From positions 391,001 to 455,000 of the forward strand of contig JAKUHH010000090.1 in the NCBI GenBank assembly GCA_022701365.1: 64,000 nt of DNA. Reading direction: 5' to 3'. Positions within the stretch are counted from its first letter, which is position 1, and each line of letters starts with the position of its first letter. Positions 31,376 to 43,833 of this stretch are shown here, in pieces. This DNA comes from Mycocentrospora acerina (Eukaryota > Ascomycota > Dothideomycetes > Pleosporales). The translations under genes and the position numbers were made by a program. The notes under the pieces were generated by a model. It did not search any database and was not told the DNA's origin. It saw nothing but the letters and a program-made list of their open reading frames with translations.

Positions 31376-34203
31376 ATGCTTTTCGGACGACGCGTCTCTA
31401 TCACAAGCGCGTCAGGTGTCCCTCGATGTGTTCGCCATGAGAAGGTGGTGAATAGCGTCTTCTCCACTGCACTGCATCGTTCCAAGAGGTAGCACACATC
31501 CTCACACCCTTGGGGTCCACAACACCATATATGCTAATCTGAAATCTCAGTGGCTTGCTCCTCCTTGATAGTGTGCGAGCGGTACCTACAGCCATGCAGG
31601 ACAGCCCACCCCCTCCGACCCGTGCACCATTTCCTGCCTCGGAAAGCAGATGGAAGCGAGGACGACCGGTTGCCTCGCCCAGAAGTAGTGGGGACTCGAG
31701 ATATTCAACGTCAAGATTATGGGTACAGGACCAACCAATACGGTTCGCACAGAGCGGCCCAGTGGCGCTGGTGGCCCAACAAGACGACGACCAGCAAAGC
31801 CTCACAAGCCAAGCAACACCTGGATTTGACAAAACGGTTGATGTCTCAAAAACTGCTCTAGAAGACAATAAATACCTAGGACCTCCCCGTCTTTTACGTT
31901 TCACGACAATGGCTGGCAAGAGAGGTTTACACACGACACCAGCTGCCACCAGGTCTGAAATGGCGCATCAGCTTCATTCGTCCAGCAGCTCTTCTGTCAA
32001 CATGTGCTCAGCGTATGATGATGGCGAAGAAATTCTTGGGAGGAAACAGCAAAATGCTGAGAGCAACATTCTCTCCACCAACGGACACGAGTCGGAGACA
32101 AATAGCATGACAGAACATTCGAATGGCTCAGAGTGTGTGACTGGCCGAGATCGTGAATTTGGATCTGATAATAGCAGGAACGCTAAGGACGAAGAAAAAG
32201 ATGAGTTTGAGCAACATATGCCTCTTGCCTTTCAGATCCCGGATGATGTACTGCGCGCTACCATGCTGGCTTCCCCAAACACCAAAGCAAGCTACTGGAG
32301 CCAAACGCTCTATCGCGGACCCGAGAATAAGCAGATATTAACCCACTACTGCCAATCGCCCCAAGTAGCAGAGCGCGTCGCCCGACACTTCTTGAACGAG
32401 AAAGTTGTGGGCTTTGATATCGAGTGGAAACCTAGAGCTAACCCTGCTTCTATCAAGAAGAATGCATCACTCATTCAACTTGCTTGTGAAGATCGGATCG
32501 CACTCTTTCACATATCTCTCTTTCATGGCACAAGTGCGAAACAACTGATGCCACCTACGTTAAAACTCATCTTGGAATCACCCAATATACACAAGGTCGG
32601 TGTAGCTGTTAAGGGCGATTTCAGCCGCTTGAACAAATTTCTTGATATACAGGCCCAAGGCGTGTTTGAACTGAGCCGCCTTCACAATGATGTGGAATTG
32701 CATGCCACGGAACCAGACAAGGTCTCGAACAAACTTGTGAGTCTGGCTGCACAAGTTCTTCAACACTTGCAGATGCCTCTCTACAAAGGCGGACCATTTG
32801 AAGACCAGTCTTTGGACTCTACGAATGTACGTGAAAGTGATTGGAGTCAGCCTTTAGACCTTCAGCAGATTCACTATGCTGCTGCAGATGCCTATGCTGG
32901 ATTTCGCCTGTATCATATCCTTGATTGGAAACGGAAACAACTGAAGCCAGTTCCTCCTCGACGCGGGTTATGTGACTTTGATTCAAAGCCGGCTCCTCGC
33001 ACAACAGATGCTCAGAAGAGACCAAGGGTTGCAAGAAAGCCCAGTGACGAAAAAGATGTCGCAGTAGAGCAGACTGCTCCAGTCACAGAGCAGGAGAAAG
33101 AACATGTGGATGAAGCAGAAGAAGAAGAATACTCTACGCCAGAAGAAACCATAGACACTTATCAACTGGGCGACCGCAAACCAGCGTCTGAATGTGAAAA
33201 CTTACAGGTGATGGGTGAAACTTCTATTTCACCGCCAACAAATGAAACAACGCAACCCGAAGACAATAAAGTTCAATTGGACAAAAAACTAGGTCGAGTT
33301 GGTCTCTCTTCACTCAATGATTCAGATCCTGGATATCCCATCCTGCCCCATTCCGAATATTCCGATCTACCTGCGATGCACGAAGAGATCAATGCCAATT
33401 TATTTCGAGGTCGACAGCTCGATGGCACCTCCAAACCCCCTTTCAGTGGGCGCGGCGAAGTGCATGAAGTGAATGGCAATCTGTTCAATGACATTCTTGA
33501 CGACGCAGAAGACGAGTTTGCAGATCCAGAGCTTGAACATGCGCTGATGTGTATGTACACCGATCACAACGGAGATTTGACGAGCGACCCTCGAGTGGGC
33601 GGCTTCCCGAGTCAAACAGCGGTTGGAAAACATCAAGAACGAAACGTATCTATCCTAAATGCCGTGCCCAAGAACAAAGACGTCTCAGCCTCTATCCAAA
33701 TCGAAGGATCCGAACCCGAGTCCACCGGGTATCGGAATCAAGACACTACTGTAAGCTCACCTGAACAGAGCTCGGAGAACGATGATGCCCCGGAAGTAGA
33801 GACAACTCTGACTTCTGCATTTTTGCCCCTTACCGGCCAGGTTGATGATATATCCCACATCCACGAGTATAACCTTGCAACAAATTGGGCACAAATCTAT
33901 CTACACTCTACCATCCCGTCTCCAGCATCCAAAGCTCCCTCCCGTATCCGTGCAACGATACCTCATCTCCGCACATATCACATGTGGCATCATCAGAAAC
34001 TCGCGCTGGACAAAGTTGCAGAGTTCTTGCGCGACCCGCCGTTCTCGCAGAGCACAGTGAGCAGCTACATCTTGCAGGCCATCGCCTTGGAGAATCTGGA
34101 CTATGATAAAGCAGCTGTACGGGACGTGTTGATGACGATGCCAGCGGGGCTGAGGAGGGGGAGGTGGAAGTGGCTAGCTCAGAAGGTTGGTGCTTTGAAT
34201 TGA
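31376..34203 (+). CDS. 3'-5' exonuclease (WRN-exo/DEDDy type), probably mitochondrial
   Basis: Exons 31376-31488 and 31551-34203 (intron with TGCTAAT branch); 921 aa. If translation starts instead at the ATG at 31594 the protein has 869 aa. Exon 1 encodes MLFGRRVSITSASGVPRCVR..., rich in Arg/Ser and free of acids at the start, like a mitochondrial presequence. The exonuclease domain lies at ~290-500: exo I GFDIEWKP (Asp326/Glu328 region), exo II VGVAVKGDFSRL, exo III YAAADAYAGFRLY. Residues ~505-780 are acidic and disordered. The last ~85 residues (HQKLALDKVAEFLRDPPFSQ, then a QSTVSSYILQAIA helix) resemble the helix-turn-helix domain found at the C-terminus of RecQ/WRN proteins. It is not a helicase. 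Role in nucleic-acid turnover is inferred; the substrate is unknown. Confidence 0.8.
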
Positions 34204-34833
34204 TTAGTATAGACTGTAGACTGTAGCCTGTAGCCTGTAGACTGTAGACTGCAGACGAAAGTGTACGCTGCAATAATATACAGTCTTCTCATCGCATAGT
34301 ACCATGTCAACCATTATGTACTTGAAAATTCAGCGACAAACCAAGACTCTTTCAACAGGAGAGAATATTAAACGCATATCAATTCAAAATAAGTGGATTG
34401 ACAGAGTAACAGGCAGAGCATCAACAAGCAAAATATGAATAGACTCCATCTCTATGGACAGAGTAGGAACCCTGTCCAAGCAACCTATCTACTTTAAAGT
34501 AACAAAAACTCCATCCTTTCACAATCTTTCGTCAGCCCGTATGTTGACCAGAAACCAAACACACTACATGTACCACCATCAGCACATCATCATTATCTCT
34601 CTCTGTACCTGCCGACAAGGCGTTTCCAAACAAGACGTCGAAATTCAACAGGGCAGAAAAACCAAATTTAAACAACGCCATTTGACATAGAGTCATCCCG
34701 AATGGGGTAACAATCTTCTCTCTCTGCTCCCGCTGGTTGAGGTGCCTACCCCGAATAAACATTTTACCTTGAGTGGAGTTTTTACCTCGACTGGAGGTTC
34801 TACCTCGATCGAAGCAATAGCGCGATCAGGATC
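34204..34833. other. Convergent 3' spacer with CTGTAGA repeats
   Basis: Just after the exonuclease stop, ~34209-34255 holds six or seven copies of a TAGACTGTAGCCTG-type heptamer (CTGTAGA/CTGTAGC). The rest is the 3' flank of velB, including TTACCTTGAGTGGAG / TTACCTCGACTGGAG / CTACCTCGATCGAAG near 34763-34816. Confidence 0.5.
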
Positions 34834-36236
34834 CTAATCATCCGCGTCGAATTCATCCTGATTGCTCAAGGGTTTAGGTCCGTCTTTGCGGATGGGAATC
34901 TTGATGCCCTGAGCAGCGAAGCACTTGCTGAGCGCCGTACTCTCAATGACACCAGGGAACTTTTTGGCCGAGTAAACCGTAAAGGGGACTGAGTAGCACG
35001 ACGCGAGTATGGGGCATTTGCCTTGGTTAATGACGGAGCAATTTCCTTGGCCTGTACCAACGTCGACGATGCTAAATTTGAGCCTGTGCCAGTGTGTAAG
35101 CGAGTGTATGACGAGATCATGTCGTTCTAACATACCTGAAGTGCCCCTCAGTTCGCACTGACAGATCCTGCAGAACAAACCAAAAGCCCGGCTTGCCTTC
35201 GAGGTCGTTTAAGCGCTGCGCGTTGACGGAATTAGAGCCAATGAGATTGCGAGTATGGTTCTGGTTGATGGGTGTAACGTTTGTGAGCATTTGGCCAGGC
35301 ATGACTGGCATGGGACTTGGAGCATAGCCATTCGGTGCCCCATATTGCGGCGAGAAATTGGGCGCACTTGGTGTTGGGGAATAAAAATTAGGGGGCCCTG
35401 AGCCGTTGACGTAAGGGGCTGTAATAGCTTGGGACGGGACAGAATGTGCATAGGTGGCAATTCCAAGTCCTGAGGGCATCCCCGTGTACATTGGCCGGTC
35501 CGGCGCTGGAGGGTACGAAGTGGTCGTACTACTGGATATCGACACAGTGGGGGCGGCGTTGCTGTGACGGACCAGATTGACCGGGCGCATACCATCATCG
35601 CTCCAAAGGTCTACCATGAGAACGAAGAATGCGCTATGAACATCATCGCAGTCTATCTCCCTTCCTGTCTGAGCGTCGGTCACAACTAAGCGGACACAGG
35701 GTGGTGGAGTAATAGGTCGGCGATCCTACAATTAATCACGTGTGAGTTTTGTACCGTAGCAATGGAGCAGATGTATTTCTTACCTTGTCGCCAAATCCAC
35801 ACATTCGGGCCCTGATGGGCTCCTGGTCAACGATCAATTCATACTGTCTGCCTGATTTCGTTCCCCGAAAACCCCTTGCTGTACCCAACTCCTCAGCTTG
35901 GAAATCAGAATCATGCTGTAACTGTGGCTGTTGAGGGGGCAGGACGTGTTGTTGAGGAGGGAGGACATGCTGCTGAGGCTGTGGCTGGTGCTGATGGTGG
36001 TGCTGATGGTGTTGCTGGTGCTGCTGCTGATGATGATGATGTTGCTGTTGTTGCTGTTGCTGCTGATGGTGGTGTTGCTGATGATATTGTTGCTGATGTT
36101 GTGGGGGTGGCAGTTGCATCATGGCGCTCGAATCGTGGTGCACGTTCGATGGTGGCGGCAGCGGAGCAGCATCAGGTCTGGGCTGCTGTGTGGGGATCTG
36201 TACAGGGTACTGAGTTTGGCGAGCGTGAGGATACAT
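34834..36236 (-). CDS. velB: Velvet factor VelB
   Basis: Three exons on the minus strand: 36236-35784, 35725-35136, 35083-34834; 430 aa. The velvet domain starts at YELIVDQEPIRARMCGFGDK, crosses the first splice into DRRPITPPPCVRLVV, then is split by a ~115-residue Pro/Ser-rich insertion (typical of VelB) and resumes at GFWFVLQDLSVRTEGHFRLK, ending with FPGVIESTALSKCFAAQGIK. VelB pairs with VeA (and LaeA) to link light to sexual development and secondary metabolism, and with VosA in spores. The N-terminal ~110 residues carry a long Gln/His tract (two-letter runs with CAG/CAT/CAC codons, 35985-36110), much longer than I would expect for the family. Identity is firm. Confidence 0.93.
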
Positions 36237-37361
36237 GATGAATGGGATGGCTGAAAATACACTGAAGGTGGATGTATCGTATTATGCCAAAGCCAATAGC
36301 TGAGAATAGGTTCTTTATCGTTGAACGTAATGGACGAATGTACCAGAGCTGAAGGCAAGGGTGTGATCGGCGCCTCCCTTTGTAAGCAAGTGTTGTCGAA
36401 CCTTGTGATACTCGACAAGAGTAGCAGTGTTTCTTAAGACTTCCAGACTATGAGGCAGTCTGGTTATAGTCCTTCAAAAGCTCCTGAGAGGTTGGGAGCG
36501 AGGACTGGTTCGTGTTCTAATGTTGCGTGGTTGGATTGAGTTGATTGAAACGTTGTCTGAAAGCAGCTAGGCGGCCCTTGGCATTGGTCTATCTTCGTTC
36601 TACTTTTAATGACTTTGAAGGTCACAGAGCGCAAGAGTAGTCGTGAATTGGAAGATTCCGTCATGCAGTTTCTGTTAATAATCAGTGGTTGTTTTTCTTC
36701 GAGATGGTTGACGCGTCGAAGAGCTCCCCCAAATCGCGAAGAGCTTCAGGATGGGTGTGGACGACGCGACCAGGACGACTGCGGGGATGGTAATTACTCT
36801 TCTTGTTCAACGGTTCCTGTGCTGCCACCCACGAACAGCTGGGTAGAATTTGAATGTTGACCTGTTGCACTGAGCGTAGTACCCGCACGTCGCTGCAGGT
36901 GTGCACTGTGGAGGAGAGAGCCACGGCGCGAGAACGAAGCGATGGCTGGAGTTACGGGGTACGGAACCCGGCCACAGTGCACATGCACACGCACACTTTT
37001 TTTTGCTTCTGTCAGTCTCTGGGGCCGACTCTCATTAGTTTTGTGGTCAATCAATTACAGTGCGAGCTTGTAACGTTTGTATACCCATTGATTCGTTGGG
37101 TGCGTACGGTTCGTTGCATCCCACTCGTCCCACTAAGAAGGATCTCGGCGGGAGCACTAACGCGCCTCATCCGGCAAACTGGTCGCTGGCGCCAACGAGG
37201 CTTCAGAAAGTTCAAATTCATGTTGAGACGACATACTGCATTCTGTCTACGGGCAATGCGATAGCTATCTACAAAGAAAAAATCCCACTGGTGACAGCAC
37301 AAGGAGCACAAGCCTCTAGGCCATGGAAACTACTGTCGTAACGTAGCTCATGCGCTATGTT
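36237..37361. other. Intergenic, velB promoter to HEL2 3' end
   Basis: 1.1 kb upstream of velB, with no supported gene. Long 5' regulatory regions are common for developmental regulators. Confidence 0.4.
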
Positions 37362-39808
37362 CTAGCCAAAGTGGAACAGAGTCTGTTTCTTGTTTTTGTT
37401 ACCCTTCTTCTTTCCCCCACTCGCATCGTCCGCAACCGGAGTTGTTGTACCGCTACCTCCAGCATTCCAGGCATTACCCACAGGCGTGTTCCGTCCACTG
37501 TTGTCTCGCCGGAGACCAAGTCCGGTGTAGCCAGGGCTGAAGATGGTACTGGTGGGTTTGGGCGCTGCAGGCAAGGCGGGAAATCCGTCCGCAAGATTTG
37601 CCTTGGGAGCTTTACTACTTAAGCCTGTCGAAGAAGCGGTGCGAGAAGGCATGGGCGAGGCACGCGCGCTTGTGGTAGACGACGAGGCCCATGGTGTTTG
37701 CCCTGGTTTTGCTCCGATGCGGTTCGCTGAAATTCCTGCCGATAGCGCTGGGAAGGGGTTGCTTGATGATGTAGAGGACCAGCTCGCTTGTTGGTTAGCT
37801 GTTGAGCGTGATGACCGTACTGTTGAGCTCTTTAACTTGAGCACTCTAGACCCCCCATGAGCTGCTGTGGCGCCATTCAGTGCCTGTCCTGTTGCAGAGC
37901 CAGGCAGAGACGGATAGTCTTCGTTGATTGCTTTCCAATCGCTCCATGCTTTCAGCAGACTCTGACGTTTTGTTTCAATTTCGAAAATCTCTGCTAGTTC
38001 TTTGACAAGCTTCCCCAGTTCCTTTGCGTCGCTATCGAACAACGCGAAGAACGTTTCAATGAGCTGCGCTGCAGTCACTTTAGAATTTCGATATGCTGAG
38101 ACCTGCGATCGGAACTCTTGTAGTTTTGTTTGGTCATTTCGCAACATATTAGTAGCTCGTTCAGTAACAGCATTGTGACGAAGTAGCCGAGCTTGTTCCT
38201 GGGGGGTCTGTGGTGTGATATTCGCTGCTGGTGTATGAATGTTCAAATCTCTCACGCTATTCGTGAGGTTGTTCGCTGACGTCGTTGCTGGACGCGAGGC
38301 CGTTACTGTCGCTGGCTCAGATGCACTTGGTGAAGGTCGAGCAGCAAATGCTTGACTTGGAGTGGGGTCGGCGGTTAGCTGTCCGCCAAAGGCTCGGCCG
38401 GTCACCGAGTGTGAATTCTGAGCTTCCATCTGCCGCTGGTACGCAAGCTCAGCTCTGGTCAGCGGTTGGGCAGATGAGGCAGGCAATGGCTCCGCATTGG
38501 GGTCTCGTCCTCGTCCACGTCCTCTGCCTTCGTCTCGTCTCCGATCATTTCGCCTGCCTGCTGCGTCCTGCTCGTGCGGCGCTCGGAATTGGAAGCCGGA
38601 CATATCCACTCTTCGAGCGTCTCGTAGAGCATCCTTGGTCAGGCCGTTGGGGTGAGCCTCCAATTGATGAGCCTTTATGTCCATTTCAGAGTCGAAAACA
38701 ACAAACTTTTTCTCCATACATTCGCGATCCGGGCAGAGAAAATGGTCTTTCCGGAAATGAACCTCCAGGGCATCATAGTTAACATAGTACTGCTGTTGTT
38801 TTCTCCCTCCATCGCGTCGATCGCAAATGTGACAACGTTCGTGTTTGTCTCGACAATGTGTGTAAAGCTCATCGTCTCCGTAGAAGCGCTCCCGGCAGAA
38901 ACCACATTCAGGATGCCCCTTGAAGCCGCTCTGATCGATAGCCCCTGGATTGTCGTCTCCAAATTTTTGGTGCTTCCGGAGCTCAGGGTATGTGAACAGT
39001 TCGTGTTCATGTGTGAAGACCTTTTTGTTTCTCGTGCAGAGGTCGCTAGTATATGTTAGCCATGGCCCACGACCTAAATGCGAAGTAATAATACTCACCA
39101 CATGACCTCACCATGCGCTGTCTTGGTATGACGGTGCAGGTCTGGCCAGCCCAGGCAAGCGACATCACACTCGCTGTCTGGGCAGTTGTACTGCAACAGT
39201 AATCGCGCGTCCTCGAAGATTTCTGATTTCTCAAAGTGAATACCGAGATTGTCGTCCGACTTGAAGAAGTCGCCAGGGGAAAAACTGGCGTAGCTCTTTT
39301 CGTGAGCGTCTGTCAGGATGACATAGTCCGACTCTGTTCGACAATGTGCGCAAGCCTTGGTCTTATACAGGGCCCTCATTCGGATGGAGCAGATGTGACA
39401 TGTGCGGTGGTTGCAGGGCGCAACTGCCGTGTGCTGAACAGGTGAGGCGCAAATAAAGCACACCTCGGCATCGTCGTCGTCGTCGGCTTGCGGCGCCAGG
39501 TTAGGCTTTGTGAGCACTTGGGGCGCTTGGTTCTGCCCATCTGTCTCTACTACAGAAGCCTTGCCCTTGTCCTGTGTCCGCCCCCCACGACTGCCTGCGC
39601 TGTCTCTATTTCCTCGCGCGCCCCGTCCACGTCCTGGCTGACCGCCACCTCTGCCTCGTTCTCGCGACCCTTGGTTCTCGCGCCCATTTTCTCCCCCGTT
39701 TTGTGTGCCTCTACCGCCACGCCCGCGGCCTCTTCCTCCACGCCGTTGTGGGCTCACTGGATCTTGGGGAGTTTCTGGTGCCCCAGTTGAAAGGCCGGGA
39801 GCTGACAT
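37362..39808 (-). CDS. HEL2: RING E3 ubiquitin ligase Hel2/ZNF598 homologue
   Basis: Two exons on the minus strand: 39808-39099 and 39045-37362; 797 aa. The N-terminal ~85 residues are Gly/Arg (RGG)-rich. The C3HC4 RING lies at ~116-158 (CFICASPVQHTAVAPCNHRT, then CHICSIRM...KACAHCRTE). It is followed by the characteristic C2H2 zinc fingers: CPDSECDVACLG, the splice-restored HGEVMCDLCTRNKKVFTHEH, CGFCRERFYGDDEL, CHICDRR and CPDRECMEKKFVVF. The C-terminus is Ser/Ala-rich and ends in a KKKGNKNKKQ basic tail. Hel2/ZNF598 marks collided ribosomes by ubiquitinating small-subunit proteins, starting ribosome quality control. All metal ligands expected of the RING are visible. Confidence 0.92.
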
Positions 39809-40859
39809 CGCGGGGTAGAATGTCCTTTCTGAGAAATGGGTTGAGAAATTTCCAGGCTAGATTATAGTGAAATGAATGTCAAGTGTGAGTGCAACTTTTA
39901 TACGGATGGGAGCAACAAGCGCGGGTCAATGGGACCTCTTATGTTGCAGGCGGGTGTTGCTCAGTGATTTGTGAAAGAGGCTTGACAAGACGCCCCGAAG
40001 CGATGGTGCTTGGGCCACCTGGGGACTTCTTTAGCGCATCCATCAGGACAACTGTTTCGTCATCACCATCCCACGTGGATGACTCAGGTAGGCATTCTCG
40101 AGATGATTCGAAATGATGCAGCTTTAGAGAATTAGTCATCTATGCCTGCTTGACGCTGGCACTCGCAGCAGGTAGTGCCTGTTTTTAGGCACCTAGTGAA
40201 AACGCAAGTCGTTTCTCCGCAGCAGCGACTATGTTTGGCAATTGTATGATGCCCCAGGGCTGTCAAGATAGAACGCCACTTGCTAGTCTGTCCAATCAGT
40301 TTCATCCTGTATAAGTTCCCATCTTCTGGAGATATTTTCTAATGACATCCATCAACCACTCAGGTACCGATAACTCGGTTTACTGGATAGAATACACAGA
40401 GATGGTATTACATTACTCTCTGTAAACACTCTTTCTTCATCTCTGTCCTTGCGGGCGGTAGATGCGCGCTTTAACGACTTTACTAGTTTGTAATGCCAAA
40501 ACCCCCAGTTCACCGCAAGATTCGCATCTGTTCATTGCCAGCGTTAAACAGATCGCCACAGAAGGTTGGAGTATGTTGGTGCAAGCCAAACTAACTACTG
40601 CAGATGCGAAAAGAGCAATGAAGTATATGCTTTGTCTAAACTTGTGTCTGTAGAGGGGAGGGTTAGATCACTCTTGACGATGCTTGTTAACTGAGACAGC
40701 GAAGAAGAGCCGAGGATCATTGTCAAGTATCGTTTCGAGGTAGCTCTTTAAATTAAAGATGCAAGAATGGTATTTTTTTATTATTCGTCAACTTGATTAA
40801 TCCACCATAATAAGATCACTGCTACCGGGACCATCTTCAGTATTGTCTTATCCTCTGTC
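39809..40859. other. Intergenic
   Basis: HEL2 promoter and the 3' flank of the CAP-protein gene. AT content rises toward 40.8 kb. No gene supported. Confidence 0.4.
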
Positions 40860-41698
40860 TTACAATTTCCACGAAGGTCCCCAACAGCTTATCAGAACTG
40901 CAGCCCACACCACGCCTATATTGCTCCTAATACCATGCGCTCCAATGCTACTTGTAGACGCCGGTACCGGTGCCGATGTCTGTGTACTACTTATCCTCGG
41001 AGCTTGTGAACTGCTCACAGTGTCACTCTGGACATCATTTGGTACACGCTCCTGCACATTCTCCACAAAGGCACCGATGATATTACCTGCAGGATAGTAC
41101 TCGCACACAACATACCATCCAGGTGCATTGCCTCTTCCACCCTTTCTACCGCCATTGCACTCAGTGCGGCTGCAGCCTACCTGAGTTGTGGATTTCCAGA
41201 CAAGTTGGGTAAAGTGCCCTGTGTCCATTCTGTGCATTCGTTAGTCTCTAGACCTTGAAATTGAAGAATAGGAACATAAAAGTGAAATAAACCGTACCCG
41301 AATTTGCCTTTTTTGAAATCATAATTTACACGTTCGCGTCCCCATCCGTCAACGGAGACCGACGCATTGGAATATCCTGACGCGAGGTTTTCTCCGTAAG
41401 GGCCACTCTTTTAAATATTAGTAGGCAAATTTCGCTGTCATAAACTTTCATGGTGTTGGATTGTTTGGCTTACACTGTGCTTAAATTCACAATCATTGCC
41501 CCAATCACTTGCATAATCCACCAATGTGTCGTTCCACTCGAGAGCTGTTGCGTTATGCTGTCTACGATACATATTCGTCATATTTATTATTGCATCTTGA
41601 AATGTGTCATCGTCTGTGTATTCGGTGCTGCTCTGTTGCTGGGCAAATACGAGGGCCGCGCCTTGGTAAAGACAAAACAAAAACGGGACGAAACGCAT
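40860..41698 (-). CDS. CAP/PR-1-like secreted protein with GPI-type tail
   Basis: Three exons on the minus strand: 41698-41474, 41407-41298, 41229-40860 (introns 66 and 68 bp with CTACTAATA and GACTAACG branches); 234 aa. The N-terminus is a signal peptide (MRFVPFLFCLYQGAALVFAQ). The CAP domain has MTNMYRRQHNATALEWND, YGENLASGY, the signature GHFTQLVWKST and YVVCEYYPAGN. The conserved His and Glu of the CAP cavity are present. After ~165 a Ser/Thr-rich stretch ends in a hydrophobic segment, consistent with GPI anchoring. Fungal CAP (Pry/SCP) proteins bind sterols and fatty acids and export them; some act in host interaction. The start is the first ATG; a longer frame upstream uses TTG. Confidence 0.88.
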
Positions 41699-42737
41699 AT
41701 TGGATAGCAAACTGTGACAAGGATGGGAAGAAAAACTGTATGTGTGTAATACAAATAGTGGATTGGCTTGATTAGAATGTAAAGGCGGAACTCAAATGGT
41801 GATGCTGAGTTTGAGGATTGAAATGTGTAGTGATTGATGGTCGTGTAGCATGAACAAGTACCATTACATATAGTATCTATACTTGAGGCTATAGCTCCTA
41901 AATTGACCTTATTTCTGCTTTTTCAGGGCACGAAGCCTGGCAGGCTGGGATTGTAGAATTGATCCTGCGCTAATCTGTGACGTCAATGTTCAGCTTGGCA
42001 GGAACGACTCGCTGGGGTGGTTCGAAGACGATAACACGAATGGGAATTCTGAAACGCTGGAACTTCTGATTGGAGAAATAATACTTAAAATTAGATAAAT
42101 CAACTCTTGTAGTTATGAATTGATGGATTCAGATGGCCCAGGACAATTACATGTCAACCAAGCGAGATGACAACTTCGGAATAATTGAGGACAACAAAAA
42201 TCCGGCTGATTTCCAACCCCCCTCGACATTGCTACCCCAACCACATGGTTCACTAGACATTGATTGTGTTACAGGTTCTAATTAAGAATAAGTCTATACA
42301 GTGACCGATGTCACCCTCAAGGTTGTGGCATGGCACTAAGTGTGTCCACAACCTCTCGTTGTTATCTCTTCTAAACATCGTCGTAAACCAAATTTCTTTT
42401 TCAAGAAACAACAAAATATAGAATCGATCGATTTTACGCAAATCGAAACCCGCCTCTAGAATTTTCGAACGTCTAGCCAGTGTCCCAGCCGCTCATCCAT
42501 GAGCAAACTATAGAATCGTGGAGTTTGAGTTTTACAATAATTGAGGTTTCTTTTGACGATCTAAAGCATACATGACAGAGTTCCAAAGAAAGCCATACTG
42601 TTCCTCCACCTGCCTGAGCGATCCTGTGTCTAACTGTGTAGATGATTTTCAACCAAGGCGACGCAACATAGCGTTTACTAAGACCTTGTTCACTAATCCT
42701 ACGACTATACGCATTGAATTCGCTCGATATGCCTTTA
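41699..42737. other. AT-richer intergenic region
   Basis: No supported gene. Frames are short and interrupted, and there is no recognisable family on either strand. Confidence 0.4.
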
Positions 42738-43192
42738 CTAGGCCAATCTTACATCCGAGCCATTGCTTGCTACGACCCCAGCTGCATGAACATGAGTCCA
42801 GACTAAACTCAACGCTATCCTCGCGAGATACTGCGCACCGTAATAGCCCATACTCAGGACAACCCTGACAGAAGTACCGTTCGCGACTATGCTGCTTTGG
42901 ACAATTCTCAAAGAAACTGTGATATGAGCATTAGAATTTCGGTGGCGCAACTGTACTTGCAAAGAAATTTCTCACACTTTCCACAAGCGAGATGCTTGGA
43001 TGGCAATACACCTTGAAAGGGGGCTAGTATGTTCTCATACTTCCAATAAAAGATTCGGCTCTCATCTTGAGAGCCAGTCTGATTGTAGTCTAGGGCTGTT
43101 GTCTCGCTTTGCCGATACAAGTCAATGATGGACCAAAGTCTCTCGGCTAGAACTACAGCATCCCGCTTTTGCTGGAGAGTTTGTGCAGACAT
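42738..43192 (-). CDS. Weakly supported hypothetical protein
   Basis: ATG at 43192. The first ~60 residues (MSAQTLQQKRDAVVLAERLW...) are polar, helical and plausible. Beyond codon 60 there are two readings: an unspliced 94-aa frame ending at 42908, or a donor GTGTAT at ~43012 joined to an acceptor CACAG at ~42917, giving a ~118-aa protein ending at 42738. Neither continuation resembles a known domain. It could also be a remnant of a longer gene. Confidence 0.3.
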
Positions 43193-43833
43193 CTTTGGGG
43201 CTAGATTCTTCTAGAATGACTCAATGGCGCGCAAAGTTCTCTTGTTTCTATTAACTTCTATTATGGATTGGTTGAACTTTACAATATTTCACCCAGCTTG
43301 TGAGATTTCAGATCTAATATCGGAAACAACTGTATGTACAAGGAGTCGTCCAACGTACTGACACAAACGTTGCTATATTGAACGAATCATGTTACTTCTG
43401 CTGTAGCATTGGTAAGAACTTGTTCTTTACATTTAATTCATAGTATACATTGTCGCTTCATGAAAAGGTAGGGTTCGGAAGATTGCGATAGAATTGGAAA
43501 CACAACTACGTGAAGTTCAACATAGTTCAACAAACCCCATCGATATAGTACTAAGTTGATATGGCTATTGTAGATGCTGAAGATCATGTATTGTATATGG
43601 CGGGGGTGTATTCGATTAACATAATCTATGTCATCGAAATATTTCTATGCTCGTTTGCTAGCTATGTGAGCACCTCAAAACAGATAGAGGCTGCTTTTGC
43701 AATCATGCAGTTGAATTCTGTGCCTATGTACCAAAGAAAGTACTTCATCAGAACAGTTTCTTGAACTGTAAGCTGAGAAAACGAGAAATATTTATAAGCC
43801 ACTACCAACAAAAATATCAACCTTGCCAGTAGC
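43193..43833. other. AT-rich intergenic region
   Basis: No gene supported; 3' flank of the DUF3632-like gene and upstream of the hypothetical ORF. Confidence 0.4.
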
